A stretch of DNA of 64,000 nucleotides, taken from Actinobacillus porcinus (GTDB lineage Bacteria; Pseudomonadota; Gammaproteobacteria; Enterobacterales; Pasteurellaceae). Location of the stretch: positions 124,001 to 188,000 of the forward strand of contig NZ_CABFKI010000002.1 of assembly GCF_901764995.1 (NCBI RefSeq), read 5' to 3'. The position numbers were made by a program, and so were the translations under genes. The stretch's first letter is position 1. Every line of letters begins with the position of its first letter. Shown one piece after another: positions 28,230-39,128 of this stretch. The notes below the pieces were generated by a model. That model searched no databases. It saw only the letters and a program-made list of their open reading frames with translations, and was not told the origin of the DNA.

Positions 28230-28245
28230 TGCGATAATCATTCCA
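28230..28245. promoter_or_regulatory. CRP-S-like site between ssb and uvrA
   Basis: TGCGATAATCATTCCA has a perfect CRP-S left half (TGCGA) and a poor right half. ssb belongs to the Sxy/CRP-S competence regulon in H. influenzae, which makes a site here plausible. The match alone is weak. Confidence 0.3.
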
Positions 28246-28278
28246 ATTTTTCAAATAAGTAGTTGTAAAACATTATCT

Positions 28279-31110
28279 ATGGATCAAATCGATATTCGTG
28301 GGGCGAGAACCCATAATCTTAAAAATATTAATCTTACAATTCCGCGCGATAAACTGATTGTTATTACGGGGCTATCGGGTTCCGGTAAGTCATCCCTTGC
28401 TTTTGATACGCTTTATGCGGAAGGGCAACGCCGTTATGTGGAAAGTTTATCGGCTTATGCACGTCAATTTTTATCCTTAATGGAAAAGCCGGATGTAGAT
28501 AGTATTGAAGGCTTGTCGCCAGCGATTTCTATTGAACAAAAATCAACGTCCCATAACCCGCGTTCAACGGTGGGGACGGTGACGGAAATTCATGATTACT
28601 TGCGTTTATTATTTGCTCGAGTCGGCGAACCCCGTTGTCCGCATCATGATGTCCCATTGGCGGCACAAACGATTTCGCAGATGGTGGATAAGGTGTTAAC
28701 TTTGCCTGAAGAAAGCCGAATGATGTTGCTTGCACCTATTGTGAAAGGGCGAAAAGGGGAACATGTCAAGACCTTGGAACAGATTGCGGCGCAAGGTTAT
28801 ATCCGTGCACGTATTGACGGAGAAATTTGTGATTTGTCTGATCCGCCAAAATTAGAATTGCATAAAAAACATACTATTGAAGTCGTGGTGGATCGTTTCA
28901 AAGTGCGGTCAGATTTAGCCACAAGATTAGCGGAATCCTTTGAAACGGCATTAGAACTTTCAGGCGGTACGGCGATTGTTGCGGATATGGACAATTCTCA
29001 AGCAGAAGAGTTGATGTTTTCTGCCAATTTTGCTTGCCCACATTGTGGGTATTCCGTGCCTGAATTAGAGCCACGTTTGTTTTCTTTTAACAATCCGGCC
29101 GGCGCTTGTCCGACTTGTGATGGTTTGGGCGTGCAACAATATTTTGACGAAAGTCGCGTGGTTCAAAATGATGAAATCTCTTTAGCTAGCGGTGCGGTAA
29201 AAGGTTGGGATCGCCGTAATTTCTATTATTATCAAATGTTGAAATCCCTTGCAGAACATTATCATTTTGATATTGAAATTCCTTATGGGCAGTTGCCGAA
29301 AAAGATCAAAGACATTTTGATGAATGGTTCCGGCGAAGAAGAAATTCAGTTTACTTACTTAAACGATCGTGGCGATAAAGTGGTGCGTAAGCATCCTTTT
29401 GAAGGTATTTTGAACAATATGGCGCGCCGTTATAAAGAAACGGAATCCATGACGGTACGTGAAGAATTGGCGAAAAATATTAGTACTCGTCCTTGTCAAG
29501 ATTGTTGCGGTTCGCGTTTGCGCCCTGAAGCGCGCCACGTATATATTGGTAAAACAAACTTGCCTGATGTGTCTGAAATGGGGATTGGTGAAGCTTTAGC
29601 CTTTTTCGAGCAGATGACATTGGAAGGGCAGCGTGCGCAAATTGCGGAGAAAATCTTAAAAGAAATTAAAGAGCGGTTGTCTTTCTTGGTGAATGTGGGA
29701 TTAAACTATCTTTCCCTTTCGCGTTCGGCAGAAACCTTGTCAGGTGGCGAAGCGCAACGTATTCGCTTGGCGAGTCAAATTGGCGCGGGTTTGGTGGGCG
29801 TGATGTATGTGCTTGATGAGCCGTCTATTGGTTTGCATCAACGAGATAACGAACGCTTGTTAAATACGCTCATCCATTTACGTAATTTGGGTAACACGGT
29901 CATTGTCGTTGAGCATGATGAAGATGCCATTCGTGCGGCAGATCATATTATTGATATTGGGCCGGGGGCTGGTGTGCATGGTGGGCAAGTCATTGTGCAA
30001 GGCAATGCACAAGAGATTATGGCGAACCCACAATCCATTACGGGGAAATTTTTATCAGGCGCAGAAAAAATCGAAATTCCGGCAAAACGCACCGCACTTG
30101 ATAAGAAAAAATGGCTGAAATTAAAAGGCGCCACCGGAAATAACTTAAAATCCGTGAATTTGGATATTCCCGTGGGATTATTTACTTGTGTTACAGGGGT
30201 TTCGGGGTCAGGAAAATCAACGTTGATTAATGATACTTTATTCCCTTTGGCACAAAATGCCTTAAATCGCGCGGATAATATTCATTTTGCACCTTATAAG
30301 TCCATTGAAGGATTGGAACATTTTGACAAGGTCATTGATATTAACCAAAGCCCAATCGGGCGGACACCGCGTTCAAATCCGGCAACTTATACGGGGTTAT
30401 TCACACCGATTCGTGAGCTCTTTGCCGGTGTGCCTGAAGCGCGTGCCCGTGGTTATAACGTGGGGCGTTTTAGCTTTAATGTGCGTGGCGGACGTTGTGA
30501 AGCCTGTCAGGGGGATGGTGTGATTAAAGTAGAAATGCACTTCTTACCTGATGTTTATGTGCCTTGTGATCATTGTAAAGGGAAACGTTATAACCGCGAA
30601 ACCTTAGAAATTCGTTATAAAGGTAAAACCATTCATCAAGTGCTAGACATGACAGTGGAAGAAGCGCGCGAATTTTTTGATGCCATTCCGGTGATCGCAC
30701 GTAAATTGCAAACCTTAATGGATGTAGGGTTATCCTATATTCGTTTAGGGCAATCTTCTACCACATTGTCGGGCGGTGAAGCGCAGCGTGTGAAATTAGC
30801 CACGGAATTATCAAAACGTGATACAGGGAAAACCCTTTATATTTTAGATGAACCAACCACAGGTTTGCATTTTGCGGATATTAAACAATTATTGGAAGTC
30901 TTGCACCGTTTGCGCGATCAGGGCAATACCATTGTGGTGATTGAGCATAATTTAGACGTGATTAAAACGGCGGATTGGATTGTGGATCTCGGGCCTGAAG
31001 GCGGAAGCGGCGGTGGGCAAATTATTGCGACAGGGACACCTGAACAGGTGGCGGAAGTGGAAGGTTCGCACACAGCCCGATTCTTAAAACCTATCTTGGC
31101 GAAAAGATAA
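28279..31110 (+). CDS. uvrA: UvrABC excinuclease subunit A
   Basis: The damage-recognition ATPase of nucleotide excision repair; a dimer works with UvrB. The 943-residue protein has two ABC modules: Walker [17 protein letters not shown] near residue 31 and [13 protein letters not shown] near 640; signature [12 protein letters not shown] near 487 and [12 protein letters not shown] near 830; Walker [16 protein letters not shown] near 853. Zinc modules are CPHCGYS (about 253) with CPTCDG, and [14 protein letters not shown] (about 741) with CDHCKG. Length is equal to E. coli UvrA (940). Its start is 161 bases from ssb on the other strand. Confidence 0.99.
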   Translation: MDQIDIRGARTHNLKNINLTIPRDKLIVITGLSGSGKSSLAFDTLYAEGQRRYVESLSAYARQFLSLMEKPDVDSIEGLSPAISIEQKSTSHNPRSTVGTVTEIHDYLRLLFARVGEPRCPHHDVPLAAQTISQMVDKVLTLPEESRMMLLAPIVKGRKGEHVKTLEQIAAQGYIRARIDGEICDLSDPPKLELHKKHTIEVVVDRFKVRSDLATRLAESFETALELSGGTAIVADMDNSQAEELMFSANFACPHCGYSVPELEPRLFSFNNPAGACPTCDGLGVQQYFDESRVVQNDEISLASGAVKGWDRRNFYYYQMLKSLAEHYHFDIEIPYGQLPKKIKDILMNGSGEEEIQFTYLNDRGDKVVRKHPFEGILNNMARRYKETESMTVREELAKNISTRPCQDCCGSRLRPEARHVYIGKTNLPDVSEMGIGEALAFFEQMTLEGQRAQIAEKILKEIKERLSFLVNVGLNYLSLSRSAETLSGGEAQRIRLASQIGAGLVGVMYVLDEPSIGLHQRDNERLLNTLIHLRNLGNTVIVVEHDEDAIRAADHIIDIGPGAGVHGGQVIVQGNAQEIMANPQSITGKFLSGAEKIEIPAKRTALDKKKWLKLKGATGNNLKSVNLDIPVGLFTCVTGVSGSGKSTLINDTLFPLAQNALNRADNIHFAPYKSIEGLEHFDKVIDINQSPIGRTPRSNPATYTGLFTPIRELFAGVPEARARGYNVGRFSFNVRGGRCEACQGDGVIKVEMHFLPDVYVPCDHCKGKRYNRETLEIRYKGKTIHQVLDMTVEEAREFFDAIPVIARKLQTLMDVGLSYIRLGQSSTTLSGGEAQRVKLATELSKRDTGKTLYILDEPTTGLHFADIKQLLEVLHRLRDQGNTIVVIEHNLDVIKTADWIVDLGPEGGSGGGQIIATGTPEQVAEVEGSHTARFLKPILAKR

Positions 31111-31153
31111 ACAGACCTGAAGCTCTTGGCTTTAATCTTGTGGGATTTATGCG

Positions 31154-31159
31154 TATAAT
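31154..31159 (+). promoter_or_regulatory. Candidate -10 box of ribF-ileS
   Basis: A perfect TATAAT 45 bases before the ribF start, with only a weak -35 (TTTAAT, 17 bases upstream). Confidence 0.4.
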
Positions 31160-31204
31160 AGCGCGTATTTTTAACTTTCTATAAGCCGATAGGGTGAGCG
31201 CAGA

Positions 31205-32140
31205 ATGCAATTAATTCGTGGAATGCACAATTTTAACTCAAAGCAACCAAGCTTTGCTCAAGGTTGTGCATTAACGATGGGCAACTTCGATGGCGTTCAT
31301 TTGGGACATCAAGCCGTCTTAAAGCATTTGCGCGAAAAAGCAGATAGCCTAAATTTGCCCATGGTAGTCATGCTATTTGAGCCACAGCCGCGTGAATATT
31401 TTCAAGGCAACCAAGCTCCCGCGCGTTTAATGCGTTTGCGTGATAAACTGCAAGCCTTGAGTCAGCTGGGTGTGGATACGGTAATTTGCGTTAAATTTGA
31501 CCGCACTTTTGCCCAACTTAACGCGCAACAATTTGTGCAAGATTGGCTGGTGAAAAAATTAAACGTAAAATTTCTCAGCATTGGCGATGATTTTCGTTTT
31601 GGTGCAAATCGCGAAGGGGATTTTGCCTTGTTGCAACAGGCTGGCGAGCAATTTGGATTTGTGGTGGAAGATAACCGCACTTTCCAATTAAATGATCAGC
31701 GCATTAGCAGCACAGCTATCCGCCACGCATTAGCCAATGATGATTTGGCTTTGGCTGAACATTTATTAGGTCGCCCTTATCGTATTTTTGGCAAAGTCGT
31801 ACACGGTCAAAAATTAGGGCGAACTATTGGTTTTCCCACAGCAAATATTCGTTTACACCGTCAAGTTAACCCGATAAAAGGGGTTTATGCGGTAAAAGTG
31901 CGGTGCAAATGTGGTGAGATTTTTAATGGCGTAGCGAACATTGGTCAGCGCCCTACGGTCAATGGCGTAAAACAATTATTAGAAGTCCATCTCTTTGATT
32001 TTAATCAAAATTTGTATGGACAGGCGATAGAAGTGGAATTTTGTAAGAAAATTCGTCACGAAATGAAATTCCCCTCTGTCGATGACTTAAAAGCACAAAT
32101 TCAAAAAGATGTGCAAGTGGCAAAAAATTATTTTCAATAA
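31205..32140 (+). CDS. ribF: Bifunctional riboflavin kinase/FAD synthetase
   Basis: Makes FMN from riboflavin and then FAD. The 311-residue protein has the N-terminal nucleotidyltransferase domain (TMGNFDGVHLGHQAVL near residue 23, then SIGDDFRFGANREGD near 125 and RISSTAIRHAL near 162) and the C-terminal kinase domain (LGRTIGFPTANIRLHRQ near 200, GVANIGQRPTV near 241). It sits directly before ileS and lspA, the gamma-proteobacterial order. Confidence 0.97.
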   Translation: MQLIRGMHNFNSKQPSFAQGCALTMGNFDGVHLGHQAVLKHLREKADSLNLPMVVMLFEPQPREYFQGNQAPARLMRLRDKLQALSQLGVDTVICVKFDRTFAQLNAQQFVQDWLVKKLNVKFLSIGDDFRFGANREGDFALLQQAGEQFGFVVEDNRTFQLNDQRISSTAIRHALANDDLALAEHLLGRPYRIFGKVVHGQKLGRTIGFPTANIRLHRQVNPIKGVYAVKVRCKCGEIFNGVANIGQRPTVNGVKQLLEVHLFDFNQNLYGQAIEVEFCKKIRHEMKFPSVDDLKAQIQKDVQVAKNYFQ

Positions 32141-32165
32141 AATTTTATTTACAACGGTATAAAAT

Positions 32166-34967
32166 ATGTCTGAAGTTGATTACAAAAACACCTTAAACCT
32201 GCCTGAAACAGGTTTTCCGATGCGTGGGGATTTAGCCAAACGCGAACCTGCGATGTTAAAAAATTGGTACGATAAACAGTTGTATCAAAAAATTCGTCAA
32301 AGCACCAAAGGCAAAAAATCTTTCATTTTGCACGATGGCCCTCCTTATGCGAACGGAAGTATTCATATTGGTCACGCCGTAAATAAAATTTTAAAAGATA
32401 TTATTATTAAATCTAAAACCGCGCTGGGTTTTGACAGCCCTTATATTCCGGGTTGGGACTGCCACGGTTTGCCGATTGAATTAAAAGTTGAAGCGTTGGT
32501 GGGGAAACCAAACCAAAAAATCTCAGCGGCAGAGTTCCGTGAGGAATGTCGTAAATACGCGCGCGAGCAAGTCGAAGGTCAGAAAAAAGATTTTATTCGT
32601 TTAGGTGTGTTGGGCGATTGGGATAATCCGTACTTAACCATGAATTTTGACACGGAAGCGAATATTATCCGTGCTTTTGGTAAAGCGGTTGCGAATGGGC
32701 ACTTATACAAAGGCTCAAAACCTGTTCACTGGTGCTTAGATTGTGCGTCATCTTTGGCGGAAGCGGAAGTGGAATACGAAGATAAAACTTCGCCGTCAAT
32801 TTATGTGCGTTTTGCGGCTGCCGATGAAAGTGCGGTGGAAAAATTGTTTAATTTAACGGAAAAAGGCAAGGGCAAATTATCCGCGGTGATTTGGACAACA
32901 ACCCCTTGGACATTGCCGTCAAATAAAGCCATTGCCATCAATGCTGACTTAGAATATCAACTTGTTCAATTCAATGATGAACGTTTGATTTTAGCCGCTG
33001 AATTAGTGGAAAGCGTAGCGAAAGCAGTCGGCGTTGAAAGTTGGGCCGTATTAGGTTCGGCAAAAGGTGAGAGCCTTGAATTGTTGCAATTCAATCACCC
33101 ATTCTATGATTATACGGTGCCGTTTATTTTGGGCGACCACGTGACCACAGATGGTGGTACAGGTTTAGTGCATACCGCCCCTGACCACGGTCAAGACGAC
33201 TATGTGGTGGCGCGTAAATACAATATCGGTATGGCGTGTTTAGTGGGGAATGACGGTAAATTCACCGGCCAAACAGAATTTTTCGCAGGCTTAGGCGTAT
33301 TTGAAGCCAACGGTAAAGTGCTAGAAAAATTGGAAGAAGTGGGCGCATTGTTAAAATTAGAAAAAATTCGTCACAGCTATCCACATTGCTGGCGTCACAA
33401 AACACCGATTATTTTCCGTGCGACACCACAATGGTTTATTGGCATGGAAACAAAAGGGTTGCGTCAACAGGCCTTAAGCGAAATTAAAAATGTGCGTTGG
33501 ATTCCTGATTGGGGTCAAGCACGTATTGAAAAAATGGTGGAAAATCGCCCGGATTGGTGTATCTCACGCCAACGTACTTGGGGGGTGCCTGTTGCCTTAT
33601 TTATTCATAATGAAACAGAACAACTTCACCCACGTACCGTAGAATTAATCGAAGAAGTGGCGAAATTAGTTGAGCAAAAAGGTATTCAGGCTTGGTGGGA
33701 TCTTGATCCGAAAGACTTATTAGGCGATGAAGCGACAAACTATAGCAAAGTGCCTGATACGTTGGATGTATGGTTTGACTCGGGATCGACTTATTCAAGC
33801 GTGGTGGGTGCTCGCCCTGAATTTAACGGCAAAGCCGCGGATATGTACCTTGAAGGTTCAGACCAACACCGCGGTTGGTTTATGTCATCCTTAATGCTTT
33901 CAACCGCAACGGATAATAAAGCACCTTACAAACAAGTGTTAACCCACGGCTTTACAGTGGATGGTCAAGGCCGCAAAATGTCGAAATCTATCGGCAATAT
34001 CGTGACGCCACAAGAAGTGATGGATAAATTCGGCGGTGATATCCTACGTTTATGGGTGGCGTCAACAGACTATACGGGCGAGATGACCGTGTCTGATGAA
34101 ATCTTAAAACGTGCCGCTGATAGCTATCGCCGTATTCGTAATACCGCGCGTTTCTTGTTGGCGAACTTAAACGGTTTTGATCCAAAACGTGATTTAGTGA
34201 AACCTGAAGACATGATTTCTCTTGACCGCTGGGCGGTGGATTGTGCCTACCAAGCACAAGCAGAAATCAAAGAGGCTTATGATAACTATCAATTCCACAC
34301 CGTTGTGCAACGTTTAATGCGTTTCTGCTCGGTGGAAATGGGATCGTTCTATCTGGATATTATTAAAGACCGTCAATACACCACCAAAGCAGATAGTCTC
34401 GCGCGCCGTAGTTGTCAAACTGCCTTATGGCATATTGCAGAAGCGTTGGTTCGTTGGATGGCGCCAATTCTTTCATTCACCGCCGATGAAATTTGGGGCT
34501 ATTTACCCGGTGAGCGTAGTGAATTCGTCTTTACAGAAGAATTCTATAACGGCTTATTTGCCTTAGACGTTGACGCAGAACTTGACGATGTTTACTGGCA
34601 ACAAGTACTGACGGTGCGTAACGAAGTTAACCGCGTGTTAGAACAGGCGCGTAATGATAAAGTTATCGGCGGTGGTTTAGAAGCAGAATTAACGATTTTT
34701 GCCGATGAAACTTTCTCAAGCCTGTTAAATAAACTGGAAAATGAATTACGTTTCGTAGTGATTACTTCAAAAGCCGAAGTGAAACCATTAGCACAAGCGG
34801 ATGTGGCGGAAGGTGAAGTGAAAGGCTTAGCGATTAAAGCTGTTCGCTCTGCTAACCACAAATGCCCACGTTGCTGGCATTATTCAGACAGCAAAGATGA
34901 AAATTCACTTTGTTCTCGTTGTGAAGAAAACGTCAACGGCAATGGCGAAGTACGTAGATTTGCGTAA
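32166..34967 (+). CDS. ileS: Isoleucyl-tRNA synthetase
   Basis: Charges tRNA-Ile. The 933-residue class I enzyme has the HIGH motif in [17 protein letters not shown] near residue 57, the CP1 editing domain ([15 protein letters not shown] near 241), KMSKS in [13 protein letters not shown] near 602 and a C-terminal zinc finger CPRCWHYS...CSRCEEN near 899-920. It is the bacterial mupirocin-sensitive type with the C-terminal zinc ribbon. It follows ribF by 25 bases. A set of palindromic repeats separates it from lspA. Confidence 0.99.
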   Translation: MSEVDYKNTLNLPETGFPMRGDLAKREPAMLKNWYDKQLYQKIRQSTKGKKSFILHDGPPYANGSIHIGHAVNKILKDIIIKSKTALGFDSPYIPGWDCHGLPIELKVEALVGKPNQKISAAEFREECRKYAREQVEGQKKDFIRLGVLGDWDNPYLTMNFDTEANIIRAFGKAVANGHLYKGSKPVHWCLDCASSLAEAEVEYEDKTSPSIYVRFAAADESAVEKLFNLTEKGKGKLSAVIWTTTPWTLPSNKAIAINADLEYQLVQFNDERLILAAELVESVAKAVGVESWAVLGSAKGESLELLQFNHPFYDYTVPFILGDHVTTDGGTGLVHTAPDHGQDDYVVARKYNIGMACLVGNDGKFTGQTEFFAGLGVFEANGKVLEKLEEVGALLKLEKIRHSYPHCWRHKTPIIFRATPQWFIGMETKGLRQQALSEIKNVRWIPDWGQARIEKMVENRPDWCISRQRTWGVPVALFIHNETEQLHPRTVELIEEVAKLVEQKGIQAWWDLDPKDLLGDEATNYSKVPDTLDVWFDSGSTYSSVVGARPEFNGKAADMYLEGSDQHRGWFMSSLMLSTATDNKAPYKQVLTHGFTVDGQGRKMSKSIGNIVTPQEVMDKFGGDILRLWVASTDYTGEMTVSDEILKRAADSYRRIRNTARFLLANLNGFDPKRDLVKPEDMISLDRWAVDCAYQAQAEIKEAYDNYQFHTVVQRLMRFCSVEMGSFYLDIIKDRQYTTKADSLARRSCQTALWHIAEALVRWMAPILSFTADEIWGYLPGERSEFVFTEEFYNGLFALDVDAELDDVYWQQVLTVRNEVNRVLEQARNDKVIGGGLEAELTIFADETFSSLLNKLENELRFVVITSKAEVKPLAQADVAEGEVKGLAIKAVRSANHKCPRCWHYSDSKDENSLCSRCEENVNGNGEVRRFA

Positions 34968-34998
34968 AATCTGACCGCACTTTAATTGCTCTCAGATA

Positions 34999-35052
34999 AA
35001 TACCCCACACGAGCCGTGTGGGGTTACGCATAATTGAGCCGCTTTGCGGCTC
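34999..35052. repeat. Palindromic cassette after ileS
   Basis: CCCCACACG/CGTGTGGGG (35003-35023) and GAGCCGC/GCGGCTC (35036-35052). These are the same building blocks as in the cassettes at 1979-2124 and 52734-52875. Confidence 0.75.
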
Positions 35053-35091
35053 TGAATTTATAAAAATAAATTGAGTATTATGTTGTATATT

Positions 35092-35280
35092 CCCCGTCTG
35101 AGTCGCCTGAGCGTTTTGAAAATTTTAGCAAAATTCAGTATGTCTGAGCGAAGCGAGTTCTGGAATTTTGCGTAAAAAAGTTTTCAAATAAGCGAAGAAA
35201 AGCAGCGAAGTCGGGGTGTGTTTCTTTTGCCTACTTTTCTTTGCACAAGCAAAGAAAAGTAGGTCGCCTTAAGGCGAAAC
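35092..35280. repeat. Long composite inverted repeat between ileS and lspA
   Basis: CCCCG (35092) pairs with CGGGG (35212), TTTTGAAA with TTTCAAAA-like arms inside it, and GCAAAATTC/GAATTTTGC (35128-35171) forms the inner stem. A second perfect 15-base stem, CCTACTTTTCTTTGC/GCAAAGAAAAGTAGG (35230-35263) with a 4-base loop, follows, then GCCTTAAGGC. It has no ORF. Together with 34999-35052 it fills the 338-base gap before lspA. Similar hairpins are scattered in other Pasteurellaceae and Neisseriaceae as far as I recall. Confidence 0.8.
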
Positions 35281-35305
35281 TTACCTTTGAATAACAAGGA
35301 AAATT

Positions 35306-35794
35306 ATGGAAAATAAAACATCAGGTTTATCCTTCCTCTGGTTAAGTGCGGTGGCTTTTATCCTAGATTTGCTCACAAAATATATTGTGACGCAAAATTT
35401 TGAGCTTTATGAAAGTGTGAATATTCTGCCAATTTTTAACTTAACCTATGCACGTAATACTGGTGCGGCATTTAGCTTCTTAGCTAATCATGATGGTTGG
35501 CAAAAATATTTCTTTATTGTACTGGCTATGGTCATTTCTGCGGTATTGGTTTATTTCTTAAAGAAAAATAGCACAAGCCAAAAGTTACAAAATTCCGCTT
35601 ATGCTTTAATTATTGGCGGTGCCTTAGCGAATATGGTGGATCGCGCTTATAACGGTTTTGTAGTGGATTTCTTGGATTTCTACTGGCAAAACTGGCATTA
35701 TCCTACGTTTAATGTGGCGGATATTGCGATTTGTATCGGCGCAGGTTTATTAGCATTAGATGCGTTCAAAAATCCAGAGAAGAAAAAAGAATGA
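35306..35794 (+). CDS. lspA: Lipoprotein signal peptidase (signal peptidase II)
   Basis: An aspartic protease in the inner membrane that cuts lipoprotein signal peptides after diacylglyceryl addition. The 162-residue protein has four membrane helices and the conserved blocks [12 protein letters not shown] near residue 50, [22 protein letters not shown] near 106 (first catalytic Asp) and [15 protein letters not shown] near 135 (second Asp). Its TGA overlaps the ispH ATG by 4 bases, the usual lspA-ispH coupling. Confidence 0.98.
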   Translation: MENKTSGLSFLWLSAVAFILDLLTKYIVTQNFELYESVNILPIFNLTYARNTGAAFSFLANHDGWQKYFFIVLAMVISAVLVYFLKKNSTSQKLQNSAYALIIGGALANMVDRAYNGFVVDFLDFYWQNWHYPTFNVADIAICIGAGLLALDAFKNPEKKKE

Positions 35795-36729
35795 AGATTA
35801 TCTTAGCCAATCCGCGCGGATTTTGCGCCGGTGTGGATCGTGCAATTAGCATTGTAGAACTTGCCCTTGAAATTCATGGGGCACCGATTTATGTGCGTCA
35901 CGAAGTGGTGCATAACCGTTTTGTGGTCAATGGGTTGCGTGAACGCGGCGCGATTTTCGTGGAAGAATTAGACGAAGTACCGGACGGTGCCATTGTGATT
36001 TTTTCCGCGCATGGTGTTTCTCAAGCGGTACGCCAAGAAGCCAAACGCCGCGAGTTGAAAGTTTTTGATGCCACTTGCCCATTGGTGACAAAAGTACATA
36101 TGCAAGTGGCTCGAGCAAGTCGTAAAGGAACAAAAGCCATTCTCATTGGTCATGAGGGTCATCCTGAAGTACAAGGCACAATGGGGCAGTATGATAATGA
36201 AAATGGCGGTATTTTCTTAGTGGAAAGCGTAGAAGATATTGCCAAACTCAATATTAAAGATGACAGCGATTTAACCTTTATGACTCAAACCACGCTGTCC
36301 CTTGATGACACAGCAGAAGCGATTGCGGCGTTGAAAGCGAAGTATCCGAATATTCAAGGGCCGCGTAAAAACGATATTTGTTATGCGACCACTAACCGTC
36401 AACAAGCGGTGCGTGAATTGGCAAAACAAACGGATCTCGTTTTGGTGGTGGGCTCGAAAAATTCCTCTAACTCAAACCGTTTAGCGGAATTAGCAACCCG
36501 AATGGGTGTTCAAGCGCGCTTAATTGATGGTGCTGAAGATATCGATCCAAGTTGGCTTGAAAATGTAAATGCGATTGGTTTAACCGCGGGGGCGTCTGCG
36601 CCGGAAATATTAGTGCAGTCTGTGATTGCCCACCTAAAAGAACTGGGGGCAACGGAAGTGGAAAATCTGCAAGGCGTTGAAGAAAATATGTTCTTTGAAG
36701 TACCGAAAGAGTTACGCGTAAATGAATAA
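35791..36729 (+). CDS. ispH: 4-hydroxy-3-methylbut-2-enyl diphosphate reductase
   Basis: The last enzyme of the MEP isoprenoid pathway, an oxygen-sensitive iron-sulfur protein. The 312-residue protein starts [20 protein letters not shown]; the three cluster cysteines are in GFCAGV, DATCPLV and [27 protein letters not shown] and SAHGVSQAV carry active-site His residues. The ATG at 35791 is used; the frame continues upstream only because it overlaps lspA in another phase. It supplies precursors for ispB. Confidence 0.98.
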   Translation: MKIILANPRGFCAGVDRAISIVELALEIHGAPIYVRHEVVHNRFVVNGLRERGAIFVEELDEVPDGAIVIFSAHGVSQAVRQEAKRRELKVFDATCPLVTKVHMQVARASRKGTKAILIGHEGHPEVQGTMGQYDNENGGIFLVESVEDIAKLNIKDDSDLTFMTQTTLSLDDTAEAIAALKAKYPNIQGPRKNDICYATTNRQQAVRELAKQTDLVLVVGSKNSSNSNRLAELATRMGVQARLIDGAEDIDPSWLENVNAIGLTAGASAPEILVQSVIAHLKELGATEVENLQGVEENMFFEVPKELRVNE

Positions 36730-36738
36730 GGTGTCTGG

Positions 36739-36762
36739 GCGAACAAATTGTTCGCTCATTTT
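36739..36762 (+). terminator. Terminator of lspA-ispH
   Basis: GCGAAC/GTTCGC with a 5-base loop, followed by CATTTTTTATG. Confidence 0.8.
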
Positions 36763-36804
36763 TTATGCCTAAATTATCCCTGTTTTTTACCGCACTTTTT
36801 CTAT

Positions 36805-36826
36805 TTTTGTGATCTTCATTCCAAAA
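36805..36826 (+). promoter_or_regulatory. CRP-like site upstream of the ComEA-like gene
   Basis: TTTTGTGATCTTCATTCCAAAA has symmetrical TTTTG/CAAAA ends and a good CRP left half, but a poor right core. Its TCATTCCA half recurs in the ssb/uvrA gap. In H. influenzae the homologous gene is in the Sxy/CRP-S competence regulon. Confidence 0.35.
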
Positions 36827-36913
36827 GCGCGGTGAATTTATTGTCAGTTTTCACAAAATCCTTGAAAGTACAGGCGTTGAATGCATATTCAACATCATAA
36901 TCAAGGAGAAACT

Positions 36914-37270
36914 ATGACATCATTGAAAAAATTATTGAGTACCACATTCGTCATTGGTACATTATTGAGCACAAATGCGTTAGCTGAAAATACCCCTGCA
37001 ACGGCAGATTCTGCAACGACTGCGGTGCAGCAAGAATCTGTAGCACAAGTTCAACCCCAAGCAGCGGCTATTGGCGATAAGCTTAATATCAATACCGCAA
37101 CAGTGGCTGAAATCCAAAAATCTTTGGTCGGCATTGGGGCGAAAAAAGCGGAAGCGATTGTACAATATCGTGAAAAGCACGGTAATTTTACCGCGGCAGA
37201 GCAGTTACTTGAAGTGCAAGGTATTGGCAAAGCCACCCTTGAGAAAAACCGAGATCGTATTGCATTTTAA
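36914..37270 (+). CDS. ComEA/ComE1-type helix-hairpin-helix DNA-binding protein
   Basis: A 118-residue exported protein. A signal peptide (MTSLKKLLSTTFVIGTLLSTNALA) is followed by an Ala/Gln/Thr-rich spacer and a ComEA helix-hairpin-helix domain: KLNINTATVAEIQKSLVGIG (about 57-76), KKAEAIVQYREKHGNFTAAEQL, then EVQGIGKATLEKNRDRI. The family binds incoming double-stranded DNA in the periplasm during transformation and helps ratchet it inward; in H. influenzae the gene is comE1 (HI_1008). AAGGAG lies 7 bases before the ATG at 36914. The many uptake signals in this genome fit an active DNA-uptake machinery. Confidence 0.9.
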   Translation: MTSLKKLLSTTFVIGTLLSTNALAENTPATADSATTAVQQESVAQVQPQAAAIGDKLNINTATVAEIQKSLVGIGAKKAEAIVQYREKHGNFTAAEQLLEVQGIGKATLEKNRDRIAF

Positions 37271-37288
37271 CCTATCTTTAACTTTATT

Positions 37289-37315
37289 AGCGGCATAGGA
37301 ATATGTCGCTTTTTT
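37289..37315 (+). terminator. Terminator of the ComEA-like gene
   Basis: AGCG-G-CATA pairs with TATG-T-CGCT, followed by six T. A TATAAT at 37318-37323 directly after it is the likely -10 box of rdgB. Confidence 0.75.
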
Positions 37316-37361
37316 GTTATAATGGCAGGCATTTTCAAAAGCGTTAAAAAAGGAAGAACGG

Positions 37362-37964
37362 ATGAAACAAAAAATTGTGCTTGCTACAGGCAATAAAGGC
37401 AAAGTGAAAGAAATGGCGGATGTATTAGCTGACTTTGGTTTTGAAGTTGTTGCACAAACAGATTTAGGTATCGAAAGTCCTGAAGAAACCGGGTTAACTT
37501 TTGTGGAAAATGCAATTTTAAAAGCGCGCCATGCGGCAAAAGTATCAGGCTTACCGGCTATTGCAGATGACAGTGGTTTAGCGGTTGAAGCCTTAGGGGG
37601 CGCGCCCGGGTTATATTCTGCGCGTTATGCCGGCGTTGAAGGTGATAATGCAGACGCCTTAAATCGTCAGAAATTATTACAAGAATTAGCGGATGTCCCG
37701 GTCGAAAAACGTCAAGCTAAATTTGTGAGCTGTATTGTGTTGTTGCAACACGAAACGGATCCAACCCCAATTATTGCGGAAGGCGAATGTTTTGGCACGA
37801 TTTTATTTGAAGAAAAAGGCAAAAATGGTTTTGGTTATGACAGCCTTTTTTATAGCCCGGAAAAAGGTTGTACCTTTGCTGAATTGGAAACCTTAGAAAA
37901 GAAAAAAATTTCTCATCGCGCTCGTGCTTTAACGGTGCTTAAAACCAAATTAAAAGGTGAATAA
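37362..37964 (+). CDS. rdgB: dITP/XTP pyrophosphatase (RdgB/HAM1)
   Basis: A house-cleaning nucleotide hydrolase that removes ITP, dITP and XTP from the pools. The 200-residue protein has [12 protein letters not shown] near residue 6 (phosphate binding), the [12 protein letters not shown] helix, [24 protein letters not shown] near 67 (metal and base binding) and [10 protein letters not shown] near 154 and SHRARAL near the end. The hemW start directly abuts its stop, so the two form an operon. Confidence 0.97.
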   Translation: MKQKIVLATGNKGKVKEMADVLADFGFEVVAQTDLGIESPEETGLTFVENAILKARHAAKVSGLPAIADDSGLAVEALGGAPGLYSARYAGVEGDNADALNRQKLLQELADVPVEKRQAKFVSCIVLLQHETDPTPIIAEGECFGTILFEEKGKNGFGYDSLFYSPEKGCTFAELETLEKKKISHRARALTVLKTKLKGE

Positions 37965-39128
37965 TTGACGACTTTAACCTTACCGCCGCTCAGTTTGTAC
38001 GTACATATTCCTTGGTGCGTACAAAAATGCCCTTATTGTGATTTTAATTCGCATGGGCAAAAAGGGGAAATTCCCGAACAAGATTATATTCAGCACTTGC
38101 TTGCAGATTTGCAACAGGATTTGAGCCGTTATGGGGAAAGTATTCAAGGGCGAAAATTAACGAGCATTTTTATTGGCGGCGGAACACCGAGTTTGTTTTC
38201 GGCTCAAGGTATTCGAGAGTTGCTTGAGGGAGTTCAATGTCTGCTTCCTTTTGCAGAAAATATTGAAATCACCCTAGAAGCCAATCCGGGCACGGTGGAA
38301 GCGGGGCGTTTTAAAGGCTATGTGGATGCCGGTGTGACACGGATTTCTATGGGGATTCAAAGTTTTTCCGATGAAAAACTCCGTGCTTTAGGTCGCATTC
38401 ATAATGCGCAAGAAGCAAAAAGTGCGGTGGGATTTGCTCAAGATTTATTAGGGCAAGGATTGAAAAGCTTTAACCTTGACTTAATGCACGGTTTGCCTGA
38501 GCAAACGGTTGAGCAAGCCTTGGATGACTTACGTCAAGCGATTGCCTTAAATCCGCCTCATTTATCTTGGTATCAGTTGACCATTGAACCCAATACGATG
38601 TTTGCGTATCGTCCACCAATGTTGCCTGATGACGATGCCTTATGGGACATTTTTGAGCAAGGGCATCAACTGTTGCTGTCTGCAGGTTATCAGCAATACG
38701 AAACCTCCGCTTATGCTAAACCCGATTTTCAATGCCAACATAATTTAAATTATTGGCGTTTTGGCGATTATCTTGCCATTGGTTGTGGTGCACATGGCAA
38801 ACTGAGTTTTACCGATGGGCGAATTATTCGTTTCTCAAAAACGAAACATCCTAAAGGCTATATGCGTGGTGAGTATCGTTATGAAGAAAAAAATATCCCT
38901 GAAACTGACCGCGCTTTTGAGTTTTTTATGAATCGTTTTCGTTTGCTTGAAGCCGTGCCTAAAGCAGAATTGACCGCCTTGACGGGGTTAGCGGAAAGTG
39001 AGGTTAAAAATGAGATCATTTGGGCGTTGGAAAAAGGTTATTTAATAGAAACTGAAACTCATTGGCAAATTACCGAACAAGGAAAATTATTTTTAAATGA
39101 ATTGCTAGAAAGATTTCTTTCTGAATAG
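37965..39128 (+). CDS. hemW: HemW, radical SAM heme chaperone
   Basis: A radical SAM protein related to HemN (oxygen-independent coproporphyrinogen oxidase) but lacking its activity; HemW binds heme and is thought to insert it into respiratory enzymes. The 387-residue protein has the cluster motif YVHIPWCVQKCPYCDFNSHG near residue 12 (CxxxCxxC) and FIGGGTPSLFS near 68, SMGIQSFSDEKLRALGR, and the HemW-type C-terminal domain. It uses a TTG start directly after the rdgB stop. A heme role fits with the ccm operon elsewhere in the window. Confidence 0.94.
   Translation: MTTLTLPPLSLYVHIPWCVQKCPYCDFNSHGQKGEIPEQDYIQHLLADLQQDLSRYGESIQGRKLTSIFIGGGTPSLFSAQGIRELLEGVQCLLPFAENIEITLEANPGTVEAGRFKGYVDAGVTRISMGIQSFSDEKLRALGRIHNAQEAKSAVGFAQDLLGQGLKSFNLDLMHGLPEQTVEQALDDLRQAIALNPPHLSWYQLTIEPNTMFAYRPPMLPDDDALWDIFEQGHQLLLSAGYQQYETSAYAKPDFQCQHNLNYWRFGDYLAIGCGAHGKLSFTDGRIIRFSKTKHPKGYMRGEYRYEEKNIPETDRAFEFFMNRFRLLEAVPKAELTALTGLAESEVKNEIIWALEKGYLIETETHWQITEQGKLFLNELLERFLSE

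Noticed and set aside
35731-35790. N-terminal extension of ispH
   Set aside because: It overlaps lspA in another frame; the ATGA overlap at 35791 is the normal junction.
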